Origin: an uncultured Candidatus Melainabacteria bacterium
GTDB taxonomy: Bacteria > Cyanobacteriota > Vampirovibrionia > Gastranaerophilales > Gastranaerophilaceae
Reading direction: 5' to 3'
Assembly (NCBI GenBank): GCA_950096985.1
Contig: CATNBA010000003.1
Coordinates: forward strand, 1-64,000
Length of the DNA stretch: 64,000 nt
The position numbers and the translations under genes were made by a program. The notes under the pieces were generated by a model. That model saw nothing but the letters and a program-made list of their open reading frames with translations. It had not been told where the DNA came from and did not search any database. Positions 63,028 through 64,000 of this stretch are shown one piece after another; within the stretch, counting starts at the first letter, position 1; every line of letters starts with the position of its first letter.

Positions 63028-64000
63028 GTTGTACCTTCTTTTGCATCTTTTATGACAATATTAACCTCATCAAGTGCATTTCTGATTTTGTCCGCAATAT
63101 CCCAGTTCTTTGCATCACGGGCAGTCTTACGGTATGAAATCACATCTTCCATTGAACCGAAATTTTCTCCAAGTTTTTCTGAAACATGTTTTACTGCAAT
63201 TTGTAATTCTTCTTCGCTTAATGTCGGTTTATCGAAAGTAAAACCTAAGGTTGAAGCTAATTTGTACAATATTGTAAAAGCATCTTTGTCTTCTTTGTTT
63301 GCTTTATTTGTAAGGTCAAAAAGAACAGCTAGCGCTTTTGATGTGTTTAAATCATCGTCCATAGCCTCAACAAACTGCTTGTATTCTTCAGTTTGAGTAA
63401 TGTCCAAATCTTCATTAATTTTTGTTTGTTTTGCATTAAGCATACGTTTTACGCCTGCTTGTGCAGATGTTAATGCTTCATCTGAAAATTCTACGGGCAT
63501 TCTGTAATGGTTTGTAAGAATGAAAAATCTTATTGTATTGCTGTCGTATTTTTTCAAAAGTTCGTCAATAGTTAAGAAATTTCCTAAAGACTTTGACATT
63601 TTTTCTTTATTAATTGTTACAAAACCATTGTGTAGCCAATAATTTACAAATTTACAATCGTTTGCGCATTCTGATTGAGCAATTTCATTTTCATGGTGTG
63701 GGAAAATCAAATCCGCGCCACCTGCGTGAATATCAATAGTTTTACCCAAATATTTTCTGCTCATTGCAGAACATTCAATGTGCCAACCCGGTCTGCCAAC
63801 ACCCCAGGGGGATTTGTAGCCGAATTTTTCGTCTTTTTTCCACAACGCAAAATCAAGAGGATCTTCTTTAAAATCCCCGACTTCAATTCTTGCTCCGCTT
63901 TCAAGCTGGTCAATAGGCTGTTTTGATAAATATCCGTATTTAGAGAATTTTTTAACTCTGAAATACACATCACCATTAGCCTCATAAGCATAACCTTTAT
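63012..64000 (-). CDS. cysS: Cysteinyl-tRNA synthetase, 3' part (gene runs off the window)
   Basis: The frame is open to the window edge, so the N-terminus with the HIGH and first zinc motif is missing. The visible part has PGWHIECSAMSRKYLG with a zinc ligand Cys, DIHAGGADLIFPHHENE, and the KMSKS loop KEKMSKSLGN. A GTG at 63968 is an internal codon. It charges tRNA-Cys. It overlaps the SpoIID-like gene by 16 nt. Confidence 0.95.
   Translation of the reverse strand, partial: KGYAYEANGDVYFRVKKFSKYGYLSKQPIDQLESGARIEVGDFKEDPLDFALWKKDEKFGYKSPWGVGRPGWHIECSAMSRKYLGKTIDIHAGGADLIFPHHENEIAQSECANDCKFVNYWLHNGFVTINKEKMSKSLGNFLTIDELLKKYDSNTIRFFILTNHYRMPVEFSDEALTSAQAGVKRMLNAKQTKINEDLDITQTEEYKQFVEAMDDDLNTSKALAVLFDLTNKANKEDKDAFTILYKLASTLGFTFDKPTLSEEELQIAVKHVSEKLGENFGSMEDVISYRKTARDAKNWDIADKIRNALDEVNIVIKDAKEGTTWEVK

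Overview
The window is AT-rich, gene-dense bacterial chromosome from a diderm (Gram-negative-type) organism. It carries LptB and an LptF/G-type permease, a TonB/ExbB/ExbD set, a Skp-like periplasmic protein, many small Sec-exported proteins, and flagellar/type III export genes fliOPQR. Two type IV prepilin-like genes with an FTLAEVL-T-LGIIGVV N-terminus, an anaerobic ribonucleotide reductase and the overall base composition fit a gut-type anaerobe of the Vampirovibrionia/Gastranaerophilales (Melainabacteria) kind. That placement is inference; no rRNA or tRNA gene was seen to confirm it.

Layout. 1-8.6 kb: a partial gene, hemW, a MotA/MotB-like (ZorAB-like) pair joined to a UPF0210 gene, uvrC, a Skp-like gene and pgk. 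8.6-12.2 kb: a FliM/FliN-like fusion and fliOPQR. 12.2-12.9 kb: a compact accessory patch with a ribbon-helix-helix regulator, a 25-residue hydrophobic peptide with a convergent antisense RNA, and a small divergent gene. 12.9-21.6 kb: ftsH, tonB-exbB-exbD-exbD, several secreted proteins, a SpoIID-like protein and HU. 21.6-34.1 kb: rsmD, fixCX, a small glycosyltransferase cluster, speB, ligA, a SIMPL protein, a NAGPA-type protein and lpt genes. 34.1-44.4 kb: two prepilin genes with poly-G tracts, trpS with a 21-bp repeat array, a cobalamin-riboswitch operon of unknown function, a coiled-coil protein, small HTH regulators, a second hydrophobic-peptide/antisense locus, a polyprenyl synthase and lepB. 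44.5-49.8 kb: infA-rpmJ-rpsM-rpsK-rpsD-rpoA-rplQ-truA-rplM-rpsI. 49.9-64 kb: folD with a CooC-like ATPase and a UROD/MetE-like protein behind rplI, pheT, cobalamin-riboswitch nrdDG, tsaC-like, murJ, a second SpoIID-like gene and partial cysS.

Most notable: (i) two loci at 12.2 and 41.4 kb share an architecture resembling type I toxin-antitoxin modules, in which the antisense terminator is encoded inside the peptide gene; (ii) both prepilin genes have a G tract shortly after the start codon, one in frame (10 G) and one out of frame by one base (12 G), as expected for phase variation; (iii) a family of double-hairpin repeats with compensating stem changes sits at stop codons and inside one prepilin gene; (iv) a cobalamin riboswitch precedes an unknown membrane-protein operon. 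Several promoters place TATAAT 6-7 nt before the start codon, suggesting leaderless mRNAs.
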